Part shown: positions 52,129 through 61,383 of the stretch, piece after piece
Position numbering within the stretch: the stretch's first letter is position 1
Layout: every line of letters begins with the position of its first letter
DNA from: Cylindrospermum stagnale PCC 7417
Lineage (GTDB): Bacteria; Cyanobacteriota; Cyanobacteriia; Cyanobacteriales; Nostocaceae
DNA length: 64,000 bases
NCBI RefSeq assembly: GCF_000317535.1
Contig: NC_019757.1
Location: forward strand, 5,545,501 to 5,609,500
Direction: 5' to 3'
The notes under the pieces: model-generated
Databases searched by the model: none
What the model was told of the DNA's origin: nothing
Seen by the model: only the letters and a program-made list of their open reading frames with translations
Position numbers and translations under genes: made by a program

Positions 52129-54015
52129 ATGAGTACTAACACATCTAATGTTGATGATTTGATAAAAAATGAAAATCCATTTGCGGGACATATTGTCGTC
52201 AGACCGCAGCAAATATGGGGTAAAAGTTTTCCAGATGTTCCCTCAATTAATTCTCATGCTTCTGATGCGGTATTTGATGCGGTTGAAAAAATCCGTAAAG
52301 GACAGCGGACAACTGTAGGTATGACGATTACCGCTGAAAAAGGGTTAGGTAAAAGCCATCTTATTAGTCGGATTCGTCATCGGCTACAGACTGAAAATAG
52401 TAGCTTATTTATTTACATGAGTAAATATGACAACTTAAATCAAATCAAATATGAATTTTTGCAAAGTGTTACTTCTAGCCTCAGAGCTTTTGGTAATAAA
52501 AAGGTAATGCAGTGGCAAGAAATTGCGGCTGCTTTAATTAACGAAGCAAAGGAATGGAACTACACACCACAGCAATATATCAGTCAATATCCAATTTGGT
52601 TAAATCAATACTCAAATAAGTTTATTGAGCAGTTGACAAAACTGCTTATGTTAAGCAAACCTGAAATTAGTAACCCTTACATAGTTCAGGCAATTTTGTG
52701 GACACTTTCTCCAGCCCATATTAATTATGCAAATCGCTGGCTATCCGGTTTAGAACTAACACAAGAAGAAGCTGAAGCAATGGGGTTGCCAAATTCAAAA
52801 AAGGAAGATAGAGAGACTGAATCTTTGCGGAATGTTCGCCAGATTCTAGATATCACTAGTCATTATAGAATTCCGGTGCTTTGTTTTGATGAATTAGATA
52901 ACGCAGATGTTGCAGAAAATGGTTTGACAACAGCACAGGTTATTGGAAGCTTAGTTAAGGATCTATATAACAATCTCAGAGGAGGTGTTTTTCTGCTGGC
53001 AATGTATCCTGAAACTTGGAATGATCAAATCAGATTTTTGCCACAAGCTGAAGCAGTCATTGATAGATTAGTAAGTGAGCAAGCCGATAGACAACCAATT
53101 GAATTAAAATATCTCAATTCCGACGATATTATTGCTCTCGTCCAAAAAAGGCTACAAGATTTTTACGAGAAACATCAAAAAACCCCTCCTCACCCTCTCT
53201 ACCCATTTGATGAAAACGAACTTAGGGAACGTGGTAAACGTAAACCTACTGTTAGGTCAATTTTAAAGTGGTGTGCAGATAATTTTAATGGTAAAACCCT
53301 ACCAGAGAAAGATATTCCACCAGAAAAACACATCCATCCCCATCTAGTTAAGCCGTATTTTCAGAGTGAATTAGTACACCTAAGAGTTTCTATGAATTTA
53401 CTTTTAGATGATGAAGTATTAATTGCTAAGGCTCTTAAATTTTCTTTTGATAGGTTAATAGGTGAAACCATAGAAGGAGTGACAATTGAAAAAATTGAAG
53501 AAGTACCTAATCAACAACATATTGATTTTAAAATTATTGGGAATCAACAAAAGATCAAAATAGGAGTGGATGTTGTACAACAGTCAGTTGGTGTTGGTGT
53601 CACGGCAGCATTGAGTAGATTAATTGATTATCAAAGGTATGATTTAACTCGTGGTTGCTTGGTGCGTTCAAAGATAATTTCTCCTAATGCTACAGAAGCT
53701 AGAAAAAACTTGAGAAAACTTTTGCAAGAAAAAGGTGGAGAGTGGGTAAGCTTGCAAAGCCAAGATATTAAACCTCTTTTAGCTATCTTTTACGTTTGGG
53801 ATAACCGTGAAAGTTATGAATTGACAGAGGAGCAGATTTTTGAATTTATAAAACAGAAACAAATCGCTATTAACAACCCTCTGATTCGAGAGATTTTAAG
53901 TGATCCTTCTGGACAAGAACCGACCAATTTAACTGATGATGATTTGCCAATGAGAATTCCTCAAACCGCTGCAAATGCTGATAACATCCAAATGAGTGAA
54001 CCAATAACTAAATAG
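52129..54015 (+). CDS. P-loop ATPase, second gene of the operon
   Basis: The 628-residue product has an AAA/STAND-like ATPase domain with Walker A at about residues 68-76 (TAEKGLGKSHLISRI) and Walker B near residue 250 (PVLCFDELDNADV). The domain ends in a helical and winged-helix-like region through LNSDDIIALVQKRL and RGKRKPTVRSILKWCADNF. A C-terminal part (about 450-580) with QHIDFKIIGNQQKIKIGVDV and YQRYDLTRGCLVRSKII looks like a degenerate PD-(D/E)XK or sensor domain. I saw no HIP1 site in this gene, unlike most others here, and it looks more AT-rich than its neighbours, which hints at horizontal transfer. It is followed after 2 bases by the nuclease gene. Confidence 0.88.
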   Translation: MSTNTSNVDDLIKNENPFAGHIVVRPQQIWGKSFPDVPSINSHASDAVFDAVEKIRKGQRTTVGMTITAEKGLGKSHLISRIRHRLQTENSSLFIYMSKYDNLNQIKYEFLQSVTSSLRAFGNKKVMQWQEIAAALINEAKEWNYTPQQYISQYPIWLNQYSNKFIEQLTKLLMLSKPEISNPYIVQAILWTLSPAHINYANRWLSGLELTQEEAEAMGLPNSKKEDRETESLRNVRQILDITSHYRIPVLCFDELDNADVAENGLTTAQVIGSLVKDLYNNLRGGVFLLAMYPETWNDQIRFLPQAEAVIDRLVSEQADRQPIELKYLNSDDIIALVQKRLQDFYEKHQKTPPHPLYPFDENELRERGKRKPTVRSILKWCADNFNGKTLPEKDIPPEKHIHPHLVKPYFQSELVHLRVSMNLLLDDEVLIAKALKFSFDRLIGETIEGVTIEKIEEVPNQQHIDFKIIGNQQKIKIGVDVVQQSVGVGVTAALSRLIDYQRYDLTRGCLVRSKIISPNATEARKNLRKLLQEKGGEWVSLQSQDIKPLLAIFYVWDNRESYELTEEQIFEFIKQKQIAINNPLIREILSDPSGQEPTNLTDDDLPMRIPQTAANADNIQMSEPITK

Positions 54016-54017
54016 AA

Positions 54018-55484
54018 ATGAATCAGCAGTTTTCACTTCCAACAGCGCTGTGTCTACCCGTCCCTGATATTGAAGCCTTAATACAGGGACGAACAGTTGC
54101 AGCGTTACCGAGGATGTTTCTTCGTCCAGGACAGAGATTTGCACTTTATCCTGTTGATGTTTCAGCAAATCAGCTTTCAATTGAGAAATACTACCGCTCA
54201 AATTTTTTACCTAATGCTCAAACTGCTATCAAACAAGTTAATTCTAAGACGGTTTCAATTAAAGCTTGGGCTAAATGTGAACTTTGCCAAATTCTAGATA
54301 AATCTAAACCGTTAGATATTTTGTCTCAATTAACAATATGGACACCAGAAGTATTTGAGGCAATAATACAGAAACAACAAAATATTTTTCTTGCTTACTT
54401 GCGCGTTTATCATTTACCTCAGTTCTGTGAAGTTCCAGTTAGTGCAAATATTCAAGATAAATTAGGTAAATTTGTGGGTTTACCTAATATTGCTGCTTTT
54501 GAAGCCAAGCCGATATTAGACGATCAGATATTTTCCCAACGCAAACACCAATTAGAAAAACTTGAACCTCCCCAAAATCGTGAATTAGAAGAATTGCAAA
54601 GTGCATTATCGCAAATAGCTAACACCAACTTAGCCGCACAGCAATTAGAAAATGATATTAAAATATTTTTAGGTTGGAGTAGTGAGCAAACTGCAAATAG
54701 ACTAGATTCTGATTTAGATTGGATTAAAACAATTGAAACTTTAGGAGATAGAAGCATAGAACTAGAAGAGAAAAAAAGTACCTATCAAGCAGGTACAGAC
54801 TTTGAAAATATCGCACGCAAAAGCCTTAATTTTTTAGGATTCAAAGTTGAAACCGCTTATAAAGGTGGTGCAGGAGGCTTAGATTTATTTTGTTCAAAAC
54901 CTTACCCGATTGTTTGCGAATGTAAAGCCGGTAGATTAATTCCCAGCGGTACAGTTGAGGAATTAATTAAACTTGGTGGAATGCATTTAGGTTCTGAGCT
55001 ATTTTTCAACTCAGTAAAATTAATAATTGGCCCCGGTAAGCCATCTCCAGATACCCAAAAAGCAGCACAACAATGGAAAGTAAGTATTATTAACGCAATG
55101 ACATTACAAAAATTAGTTGAACTCAAAGCCAAATATCCAGGTGCAATAAACTTAGTTGAATTGCAGAAATATCTACAACCTGGACAAATCGACCATAAAA
55201 TTGATGAATATATTGATAAAGTAGAGATACAGATTAAATTGCGATCGCACATTATCCAAGTTTTAAAAAATTACCTTGAACTTGCAAAACGTGAACGTGC
55301 TGGAGTTGAAGCACTTCATGCAACATATCTCACTTCTCATCCCCCGCAACCCTTAAACTCTATAGAACTGCGCGAAATTCTGATAGAACTTTCCTCACCC
55401 TTGACAGGTTATGTCGGACGAATAAAAGGAGAGGATTGGAGACGCGATCGCTTTTACTACCTGCGAGACTTACCAATAAACTAA
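54018..55484 (+). CDS. PD-(D/E)XK nuclease-domain protein, third gene of the operon
   Basis: The 488-residue product carries a Mrr/restriction-type PD-(D/E)XK domain at about residues 265-360: FENIARKSLNFLGFKVETAY, then AGGLDLFCSKPYPIVCECKAG, giving Asp289 and Glu301-x-Lys303 as the catalytic triad. The N-terminal 200 residues have no recognised domain and the C-terminal part is helical, ending in a conserved-looking KGEDWRRDRFYYLRDLP. It should cut DNA. Its start is 2 bases behind the ATPase stop, so the two are translationally coupled, which suggests a complex in which the ATPase controls the nuclease. Confidence 0.88.
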   Translation: MNQQFSLPTALCLPVPDIEALIQGRTVAALPRMFLRPGQRFALYPVDVSANQLSIEKYYRSNFLPNAQTAIKQVNSKTVSIKAWAKCELCQILDKSKPLDILSQLTIWTPEVFEAIIQKQQNIFLAYLRVYHLPQFCEVPVSANIQDKLGKFVGLPNIAAFEAKPILDDQIFSQRKHQLEKLEPPQNRELEELQSALSQIANTNLAAQQLENDIKIFLGWSSEQTANRLDSDLDWIKTIETLGDRSIELEEKKSTYQAGTDFENIARKSLNFLGFKVETAYKGGAGGLDLFCSKPYPIVCECKAGRLIPSGTVEELIKLGGMHLGSELFFNSVKLIIGPGKPSPDTQKAAQQWKVSIINAMTLQKLVELKAKYPGAINLVELQKYLQPGQIDHKIDEYIDKVEIQIKLRSHIIQVLKNYLELAKRERAGVEALHATYLTSHPPQPLNSIELREILIELSSPLTGYVGRIKGEDWRRDRFYYLRDLPIN

Positions 55485-55553
55485 AAATAACTAATTCTCT
55501 CTTCTTTTCTTCTCTCTGCGTTCTCTGCGTCTCTGCGGTTCGTTACCCAAAAC

Positions 55554-55916
55554 CTACCCCAAAGTCAAAATACCCGCTTGGAAATTCACCACCAAAGGCA
55601 AAAACTTCAACCATTCCGAACCCAACAAAACCTCAGTCAACTCGTCCCCAGCATGAACAGGAATTTCATACTCTTGTTCATTTAATAGTACTTTACCTAA
55701 ATAAAGATTAAATCTTGACTCTCCCTGTGCAGTTCGTAAACGTTCCTTGCGGATAAATGACCAACTCAAACCTTCTAAATCTTGTTTATTAATAGCCATA
55801 AAGCCTGTGAAACCTGTATCGAATAAACAATCTACAGACAGATTTAAGCCATCAGCAGTAATTAATTCAAGTTCAAAAAAAAGCTGCCCCCCATCACCAA
55901 AATAACCCTGTATCAT
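55554..55916 (-). CDS. Clan AA aspartic protease (retropepsin-like)
   Basis: The 120-residue product has the retropepsin-like active-site motif CLFDTGFTGFMAI (DTG) at about residues 30-42 and a second hydrophobic strand VLLGSEWLKFLPLVVNF. One such chain should dimerise to form the two-aspartate site. Such small aspartic proteases are common in cyanobacteria, usually next to a small partner gene; here the partner ends in an ATGA overlap with this start. Substrate unknown. Confidence 0.85.
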   Translation of the reverse strand: MIQGYFGDGGQLFFELELITADGLNLSVDCLFDTGFTGFMAINKQDLEGLSWSFIRKERLRTAQGESRFNLYLGKVLLNEQEYEIPVHAGDELTEVLLGSEWLKFLPLVVNFQAGILTLG

Positions 55917-56230
55917 ATTCTGCCTGTTGCTCCAGTTTCATTTAGGCAAAATAGAAAGTGTATAACATTAGGGTGTTTATCCCTTGCCTTCTTACTAGCA
56001 ACTTCCTTATCTTTATCAACGAAATAATCACCACTATCAGGCTCAATAGCGATATACCAGCCATAGTGATTTTCGATATATTCAGGACGCACACGTTCAA
56101 AAATTGCCCAACAACGCTGATCAAATGCTTCATCTTCCGCTTTGCGTCTAGCTAGTTCTTCTGGTGATAAAGTGTGTTCTGGGAAAATTCGACCTCTACG
56201 ACTTGGTGACTTTGGTGTTAGCTGAGTCAT
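55913..56230 (-). CDS. Small conserved partner of the aspartic protease
   Basis: The 105-residue product has a basic N-terminus (MTQLTPKSPSRRGRIF), a central helix, and a C-terminal conserved core ENHYGWYIAIEPDSGDYFVDKDKEVASKKA with FCLNETGATGRI. This pattern is frequent in small cyanobacterial proteins encoded just before clan AA proteases. It overlaps the protease start by 4 bases (ATGA), so the pair is coupled. A near-identical copy with a nonsense mutation follows at 56277. A toxin-antitoxin-like pairing has been suggested by context only. Confidence 0.8.
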   Translation of the reverse strand: MTQLTPKSPSRRGRIFPEHTLSPEELARRKAEDEAFDQRCWAIFERVRPEYIENHYGWYIAIEPDSGDYFVDKDKEVASKKARDKHPNVIHFLFCLNETGATGRI

Positions 56231-56276
56231 AACTATTAACCTAACTGTAACTATTAGTTTAACTTAAAATAATCTT

Positions 56277-56594
56277 TTATATTCTGCCAGTGGCTCCAGT
56301 TTCATTCAAGCAAAAAACACAGTGATCGCTATTTGGATATTTCTCATGGGCTTTTTTATGTGCAACTTCTTTATCCTCATCAATCAAATAATTACCACTA
56401 TTTAGCTCAATCGCAATATACCAACCATAATGTTTTTGAATTAACTCAGGACGTACACGCTCAAAAATTGCCCGATAACGTTGATATTGTGCTTCATTTT
56501 CAGCTTTGTGTCTAGCCAATTATTCCGGTGATAAAGTGTGTTCTGGGAAAATTTGACCTCTACGACTTGGTGACTTTGGTGTTAGCTGATTCAT
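56277..56594 (-). pseudogene. Duplicated copy of the small partner gene, inactivated by a nonsense codon
   Basis: This copy has exactly the same length (106 codons) as the gene at 55913-56230 and shares its N- and C-terminal sequences (MNQLTPKSPSRRG and FCLNETGATGRI). At the place where the intact gene has two glutamate codons (SPEELAR) this copy reads SPE-stop-LAR, with a TAA. A start codon further in could yield an 80-residue fragment, but the natural product is lost. The duplication period is about 364 bases and includes flanking sequence. Confidence 0.82.
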
Positions 56595-56949
56595 AACTAT
56601 TAACCTAACTGTAACTATTAGTTTAACTTTTAGCGCTTCTCGGTTGCGTACAATATGCGGTGGAGCACAGCGTTGCTCATGAGTATCAACTTAATCTTAA
56701 ACTGTTTTCCCACATACGTTTGACCCCACCCCTCAATCCCCTCCCCTCATGAGGGGAGGGGAGGTTTGGCGCCAGCAAAACCGGGGTGGGGTTCTTCGGG
56801 ATTAATTAGGATATAGCGACATTTTGAGTTGTTGGGTTTCAGCCCTCAAGCCAACATACAAAACAAGTAAAAAACAAGATCCCCGACTTGTTTAAGAAGT
56901 CGGGGATCTGAAGCCTTTCGATTTTCACAAATCAAATAGGATTGCTCTA
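56595..56949. other. 355-base intergenic region with G/C-rich hairpin repeat and terminator
   Basis: A 24-base perfect palindrome, CCCCTCCCCTCA and its complement (56738-56761), is nested inside longer arms GACCCCACCCC and GGGGTGGGGTT (56722-56793). The pgi terminator hairpin at 56877 is described separately. No gene was found. Confidence 0.65.
56877..56909. terminator. Hairpin downstream of pgi
   Basis: AGATCCCCGACTT and AAGTCGGGGATCT form a 13-base perfect stem with a seven-base loop. The same hairpin is a known dispersed element type in Nostoc-like genomes and probably serves as the pgi terminator. Confidence 0.6.
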
Positions 56950-58536
56950 TTAATTAATAGAAACTGTCAAACTGCTGGGTTGTGCTAAATCACCTTTTAG
57001 CACTACACCGCGCTGATTGGAATGCAGATGTCGCAGAATTTTGTAAATTGCCTCAACTTCATCAGGTGAGCCAGCTTTTTCTGCAACTTCAGCTAGAGAA
57101 AGGGCTGATTTTTCTTTTTGCAGCACATCGACGACGCGTTTTTGCAAGTCGAGAATGACAGCGGCAGCTTTTTTACCAGCTTCTACCCCTGGTTGATGGT
57201 AGGCGTTGACGTTGATTAAACTAGCGTATAGACCAACAGCCCGCTCATACAGAGCAATTAACGCGCCAACAGTGCGGGAATTAACTTGGGGAATGGTGAC
57301 TGTAATCGAATCGCGGTGATTTTCGTACAGCGCTTGGCGGGTACCCAAGAGGAAACCGGAAAGATAATCACCTGCTGTCACACCTGGATCGATTTCTGGG
57401 GATGGCCCTTGACGATCTTCCAAAACTTCAATTAAGGTTGCAAAGAAATTCGGCACACCTTCCCGCAGTTGCTGGACGTAGGCGTGTTGATCTGTTGAGC
57501 CTTTGTTGCCATAAACGGCGATGCCTTGATAGACAATATTGCCGTCTAGGTCTTTTTCTTTGCCCAAAGATTCCATGACCAGCTGTTGCAAATAGCGGCT
57601 GAATAACAATAAGCTGTCCTTATAAGGTAGGACAACCATGTCTTTTTCGCCTCGACCATTGCCAGAATAATACCAAGCTAAGGCTAATAAAGCGGCTGGG
57701 TTATTTTTCACATCTGGAATGCGGGTGGCGTCATCCATTTCTTTTGCACCTTCTAGCATGGCGCGAATATCAACGCCTTGTAATGCTGCTGGTACTAGCC
57801 CCACAGAGGACATTTCTGAGGTGCGTCCTCCCACCCAGTCATACATGAAGAACCTGGCTAGCCAGCCTTCAGATTTTGCCACTTTATCCAGGTTGCTATC
57901 TACGCCGGTAATAGCGATCGCATATTTGGCAAAGTCTAAATTTTGTCCAGCATAGGCTTTTTTGACTTCAATCATGGCGTTGCGGGGTTCGGGAGTCCCC
58001 CCAGATTTGGAAATCACCAATACCAATGTGCTGGAAAGGCTATTTCGCAGGTGGGTGAGAATCCGATCGATACCGGCGGGATCGGTGTTGTCGATAAAGT
58101 GGATTTTCAGGGGCGGGAAGTCAGGAGATAGGGCTTCAGCGACGAATTGGGGGCCGAGGGCGGAACCACCAATACCTATGGAGATGACATCGGTGAAGCG
58201 ACTTGCTCTAGGTGGATGAATAGCACCTGTTTGGACTTTTTCGGCAAAGGATTCGATTTGCTCTATGGTTTGGACAATTTCTTGTGTTAGTTCGGGAGTG
58301 GGGGCTAAATCTGGATTCCGTAACCAGTAGTGTCCTACCATGCGGTTTTCATCCGGATTGGCGATCGCACCTTTCTCCAGTTCCGCCATATCGGCAAACG
58401 CCTTGTCAAACTTCGGCCGCAACGATTCCACTAAGGCATCATCAAACCGCATTCGACTTACGTCTAGGTACAGTCCCAATCCCTCGTGAAAATATAACCA
58501 GTCTTGGTACCGTTGCCAAAGTGCCCTAGCATCCAT
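56950..58536 (-). CDS. pgi: Glucose-6-phosphate isomerase
   Basis: Pgi interconverts glucose 6-phosphate and fructose 6-phosphate, linking the Calvin cycle, glycogen and the oxidative pentose pathway. The 528-residue product has [52 protein letters not shown], and the catalytic region [16 protein letters not shown] with the active-site histidine-containing QHAYVQ. The C-terminal [14 protein letters not shown] is typical. Length is normal for the cyanobacterial form. A strong hairpin follows the stop. Confidence 0.97.
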   Translation of the reverse strand: MDARALWQRYQDWLYFHEGLGLYLDVSRMRFDDALVESLRPKFDKAFADMAELEKGAIANPDENRMVGHYWLRNPDLAPTPELTQEIVQTIEQIESFAEKVQTGAIHPPRASRFTDVISIGIGGSALGPQFVAEALSPDFPPLKIHFIDNTDPAGIDRILTHLRNSLSSTLVLVISKSGGTPEPRNAMIEVKKAYAGQNLDFAKYAIAITGVDSNLDKVAKSEGWLARFFMYDWVGGRTSEMSSVGLVPAALQGVDIRAMLEGAKEMDDATRIPDVKNNPAALLALAWYYSGNGRGEKDMVVLPYKDSLLLFSRYLQQLVMESLGKEKDLDGNIVYQGIAVYGNKGSTDQHAYVQQLREGVPNFFATLIEVLEDRQGPSPEIDPGVTAGDYLSGFLLGTRQALYENHRDSITVTIPQVNSRTVGALIALYERAVGLYASLINVNAYHQPGVEAGKKAAAVILDLQKRVVDVLQKEKSALSLAEVAEKAGSPDEVEAIYKILRHLHSNQRGVVLKGDLAQPSSLTVSIN

Positions 58537-58640
58537 AGGGATATCTCAACTAAAGTGTTTGTCAAAAACCAGTTTAATGTAAGGCTCTGGCGATCCCTGC
58601 TTTGTCTTATACAGTTTTAAGTGTTGGAAAACTCCTCACC

Positions 58641-58898
58641 CTAGACATCTGGCATAGGGATGACACGCAAAAACTTGACGATTTCACCCCTAATTTCTAT
58701 GCCTATAAGATAATTATCGATGGTAAAGCGATAAAAAATCCCCTCATGATCTAACTGTCGCAATTCTGGGAGGTAATGAGGTTGCCACTTTTCACCTAAC
58801 TCCACAAACACAAAACGATACACCCGCTCATAAGCAGCAGGTTCTAAACTCTTCAGGTCTAGCAAAAAAGACCTTGCATAGCGCACTTCCAGATTCAC
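58641..58898 (-). CDS. RelE/ParE-family toxin
   Basis: The 85-residue product has the RelE fold outline: LEVRYARSFLLDLKSLEPAAYERVYRF, then LPELRQLDHEGIFYRFTIDNYLIGIEIRGEIVKFLRVIPM, with the conserved arginines and the C-terminal strands. RelE toxins cleave mRNA on ribosomes or, in ParE, block gyrase. The antitoxin-like gene lies 60 bases upstream in the same direction, the usual antitoxin-toxin order. Which activity this protein has is not clear from the sequence. Confidence 0.82.
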   Translation of the reverse strand: MNLEVRYARSFLLDLKSLEPAAYERVYRFVFVELGEKWQPHYLPELRQLDHEGIFYRFTIDNYLIGIEIRGEIVKFLRVIPMPDV

Positions 58899-58958
58899 TT
58901 TTGCTTACCTTAACCAATACTTAAGTGCTACAAGCGCCAAATCAACAGTGGATCTGAT

Positions 58959-59156
58959 TCATAAAAACATTAACAGTCGTAGCGCCTCTTCATGGGTTAA
59001 GATGTCCCACGGTTGTTGCGATCGCCTGACTTGTTCAATAGCTTTCAGCATATAAAAATCAAAATGCAAGCCTTGAACCACTCCCCAAACGCTTTGCAGA
59101 TCCTCATCGGCTAACTGCTCGATTAAGTGATGCATTCTAATCCGCAGCAAATTCAT
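58959..59156 (-). CDS. Antitoxin-like protein paired with the RelE toxin
   Basis: The 65-residue product is a small helical protein, MNLLRIRMHHLIEQLADEDL and then VRRSQQPWDILTHEEALRLL. The start LIEQLADEDLQSVW and the end LTHEEAL fit antitoxins of cyanobacterial RelE systems. It precedes the toxin gene by 60 bases on the same strand. No DNA-binding domain is obvious, so autoregulation is unproven. Confidence 0.7.
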   Translation of the reverse strand: MNLLRIRMHHLIEQLADEDLQSVWGVVQGLHFDFYMLKAIEQVRRSQQPWDILTHEEALRLLMFL

Positions 59157-59363
59157 ATAGTTGATTATCCCTAACTCAACAACAATAGTTTTCCCAAAAA
59201 ATTAGCGCCAGATCATGGGATGACCCCACTATCCCCAAGCTACACTACAAATTTATTCCCCCTGTTGGGTGTTAAATCAGACAGAAAAAACTATTTACGT
59301 AATTTCCCCGTCTCTACCCCCTAAATGTTGATTTTTTAAGTAATTATACGCTCTAACTTAAGT

Positions 59364-60491
59364 ATGGTTGATTATCTGATTTTTCTGGCAATTTCTACAG
59401 CAATTTTTGCTTTGTTCGGACTGGGACTCAATCTCCAGTGGGGCTTTACAGGGTTAATTAACTTTGGTCATATTGCTTTCATGACTTTGGGCGCTTATAC
59501 CACAGTCTTGTTAAGTTTAAAGGGAGTCCCCCTATTGCTTTCAGCCATGATTGGAGCGATCGTCGCCGCCATTTTGGGCTTGGTAATTGGTTTGGCAACT
59601 CTGCGCTTACGAGAAGATTATCTGTCAATTGTCACTGTTGGTGTGGGGGAACTGATTCGTTTGGTGGTGAATAACCAGGAATTACCTGTGGGTGATACCT
59701 GGATAGCTGGGGCTTTTGGCGTCCAAAGTTATACTATCCCTCTATCCACAACGCCTAATTTATTTGTCAGACTGGTGATGATTGGGCTGTTAACGCTGCT
59801 GATGCTGATCACTTGCTTTTGTTTGTGGCGCTGGGTTGGCCCTAGCCGATTATCCCCAAATGCAGAGGCTAAAATCCGTTACAAGATAGAATCTACTTCA
59901 CGCTTGATCGTGGGGTTGATTTTCGGAATTTTAGCAACGGCGATTTATGTTTCTGGGGTAATCGGACTGTATAACTACAACCCCAAAGCAGGTTTGATGC
60001 TGTTGGTGCTGTTGGTATTAGCTTTTGTTTTTTGGCGGTTGCAAATTTTAGTGCGATCGCCTTGGGGTCGAGTCCTCAAAGCCATCCGTGAAGATGAAGA
60101 AATCCCCAAGGCTATGGGTAAAAACGTTTTTTGGTACAAAGTGCAATCGCTGATGCTTGGCGGTGCGATCGCTGGTGTTGCTGGTGCTTTCTTTGCTTGG
60201 CAACTCAGCGCCATTTACCCAGATAATTTTCAACCGCAACTCACCTTCGACGCTTGGATTATGGTGATTTTAGGCGGTTCGGGGAATAATATCGGCACTC
60301 TCTTAGGTGCAGTGATTTACTTTGCTTATGATGCCATCACGCGGGAAGTGTTACCAAAAATCGTCCCCCTTGATGAAGCCCGTCTCGGTGCATTTCGCGT
60401 GATGGTCATCGGTCTGATTTTGATGGTACTGATGATTTGGCGTCCTCAAGGTATCTTAGGGAAAAAGGAGGAACTCACCCTTGGTAAATAA
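59364..60491 (+). CDS. livM: Branched-chain/neutral amino-acid ABC transporter permease (LivM/NatC-type)
   Basis: The 375-residue membrane protein has about ten helices and the LivM-family signature GLGLNLQWGFTGLINFGHIAF near the N-terminus, with LREDYLSIVTVGVGELIRLVV and the EAA-like loop GRVLKAIREDEEIPKAMGKN. It forms half of the membrane channel of a LivFGHMK-type importer; in cyanobacteria the neutral amino-acid system N-I and the urea system use such subunits. Its stop overlaps the start of the ATPase gene by 11 bases, indicating coupled translation. The other permease, the second ATPase and the binding protein are not in the window. Confidence 0.9.
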   Translation: MVDYLIFLAISTAIFALFGLGLNLQWGFTGLINFGHIAFMTLGAYTTVLLSLKGVPLLLSAMIGAIVAAILGLVIGLATLRLREDYLSIVTVGVGELIRLVVNNQELPVGDTWIAGAFGVQSYTIPLSTTPNLFVRLVMIGLLTLLMLITCFCLWRWVGPSRLSPNAEAKIRYKIESTSRLIVGLIFGILATAIYVSGVIGLYNYNPKAGLMLLVLLVLAFVFWRLQILVRSPWGRVLKAIREDEEIPKAMGKNVFWYKVQSLMLGGAIAGVAGAFFAWQLSAIYPDNFQPQLTFDAWIMVILGGSGNNIGTLLGAVIYFAYDAITREVLPKIVPLDEARLGAFRVMVIGLILMVLMIWRPQGILGKKEELTLGK

Positions 60492-61254
60492 CCAACTTCC
60501 CCTATTAGCCGCTACTGGACTTTGTAAAGGCTTTGGTGGCATCAAAGCAGTGAATGACGCTAACATTGAAGTGGCTAAAGGCAGCATTACCGGCTTGATT
60601 GGCCCCAATGGTGCCGGTAAAACCACTTTATTTAACTTACTCTCCAATTTCATTCGCCCAGATAAAGGAAGAGTGATTTTTGATGGCGAACCGATTCACC
60701 AGTTGCAACCATACCAAATCGCCCAGCAGGGATTAATCCGCACCTTTCAGGTAGCCCGGACGCTGTCGCGGTTGTCGGTGTTAGAAAATATGCTGCTGGC
60801 GGCGCAAAAACAAACTGGTGAAAATTTTTGGTTAGTGCAGTTGCAACCACACATCGTCGCCAAGGAAGAAAGGGAATTAAAAGAACGGGCGATGTTTTTG
60901 TTGGAGTCTGTGGGTTTGGAGAAAAAAGCCCAAGATTATGCCGGTAGCTTGTCTGGTGGACAACGCAAGCTGCTGGAAATGGGGCGGGCGCTGATGACTA
61001 ACCCGAAGTTGATTTTGCTAGATGAACCTGCGGCGGGGGTGAATCCCAAATTAATTGACGATATATGCGATCGCATTATCACTTGGAACCGCCGCGACGG
61101 CATGACCTTTCTGATTATCGAACACAACATGGATTTGATCATGTCATTGTGCGATCGCGTTTGGGTCCTGGCCGAAGGACAAAATTTGGCTGTAGGTACT
61201 CCCGCAGAAATCCAAAAAAATGCCAAAGTTTTAGAAGCCTATTTGGGACAATAA
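60481..61254 (+). CDS. livG: Branched-chain/neutral amino-acid ABC transporter ATPase (LivG/NatA-type)
   Basis: The 257-residue ATPase has Walker A GLIGPNGAGKTTLFNLLSN, the signature LSGGQRKLLEMGRALM, Walker B LILLDEPAAGVNP and the switch histidine in LIIEHNMDLIM. The motif RTFQVARTLSRLSVLENML is typical of LivG. A GTG or TTG start around 60481 is needed since the frame begins LVNNQLPLLAATGL; the codon at 60481 is TTG, preceded by AAGGAGG at 60466-60472, which strongly supports this start. The substrate is probably neutral or branched-chain amino acids, as for the NatA subunit. Confidence 0.93.
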   Translation: MVNNQLPLLAATGLCKGFGGIKAVNDANIEVAKGSITGLIGPNGAGKTTLFNLLSNFIRPDKGRVIFDGEPIHQLQPYQIAQQGLIRTFQVARTLSRLSVLENMLLAAQKQTGENFWLVQLQPHIVAKEERELKERAMFLLESVGLEKKAQDYAGSLSGGQRKLLEMGRALMTNPKLILLDEPAAGVNPKLIDDICDRIITWNRRDGMTFLIIEHNMDLIMSLCDRVWVLAEGQNLAVGTPAEIQKNAKVLEAYLGQ

Positions 61255-61268
61255 ACTTCATTAAGTAG

Positions 61269-61369
61269 CGTGCGTTCCCTAACGCACGAATATTTATTAA
61301 TTATGAATAAATTCTTTTCAAGCAATATTAATCATATTTGATGATCTTTGATGCGTCGGGGGACGCATC
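61269..61369. terminator. Two hairpins between livG and the convergent repeat-protein gene
   Basis: CGTGCGTT-CCCT-AACGCACG (61269-61288) lies 15 bases after the livG stop, and GATGCGTC-GGGG-GACGCATC (61350-61369) precedes the stop of the gene on the other strand. Both have 8-base perfect stems; neither has a strong T run, so termination is likely but not certain. Confidence 0.5.
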
Positions 61370-61383
61370 CTACTAATAAATCT

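Noticed and set aside
51428-55484. Assignment to BREX, Dnd or Wadjet
   Set aside because: None of the hallmark genes (pglX/pglZ, dndBCDE, SMC-like JetC) is present, and the ATPase and nuclease do not show their specific motifs.
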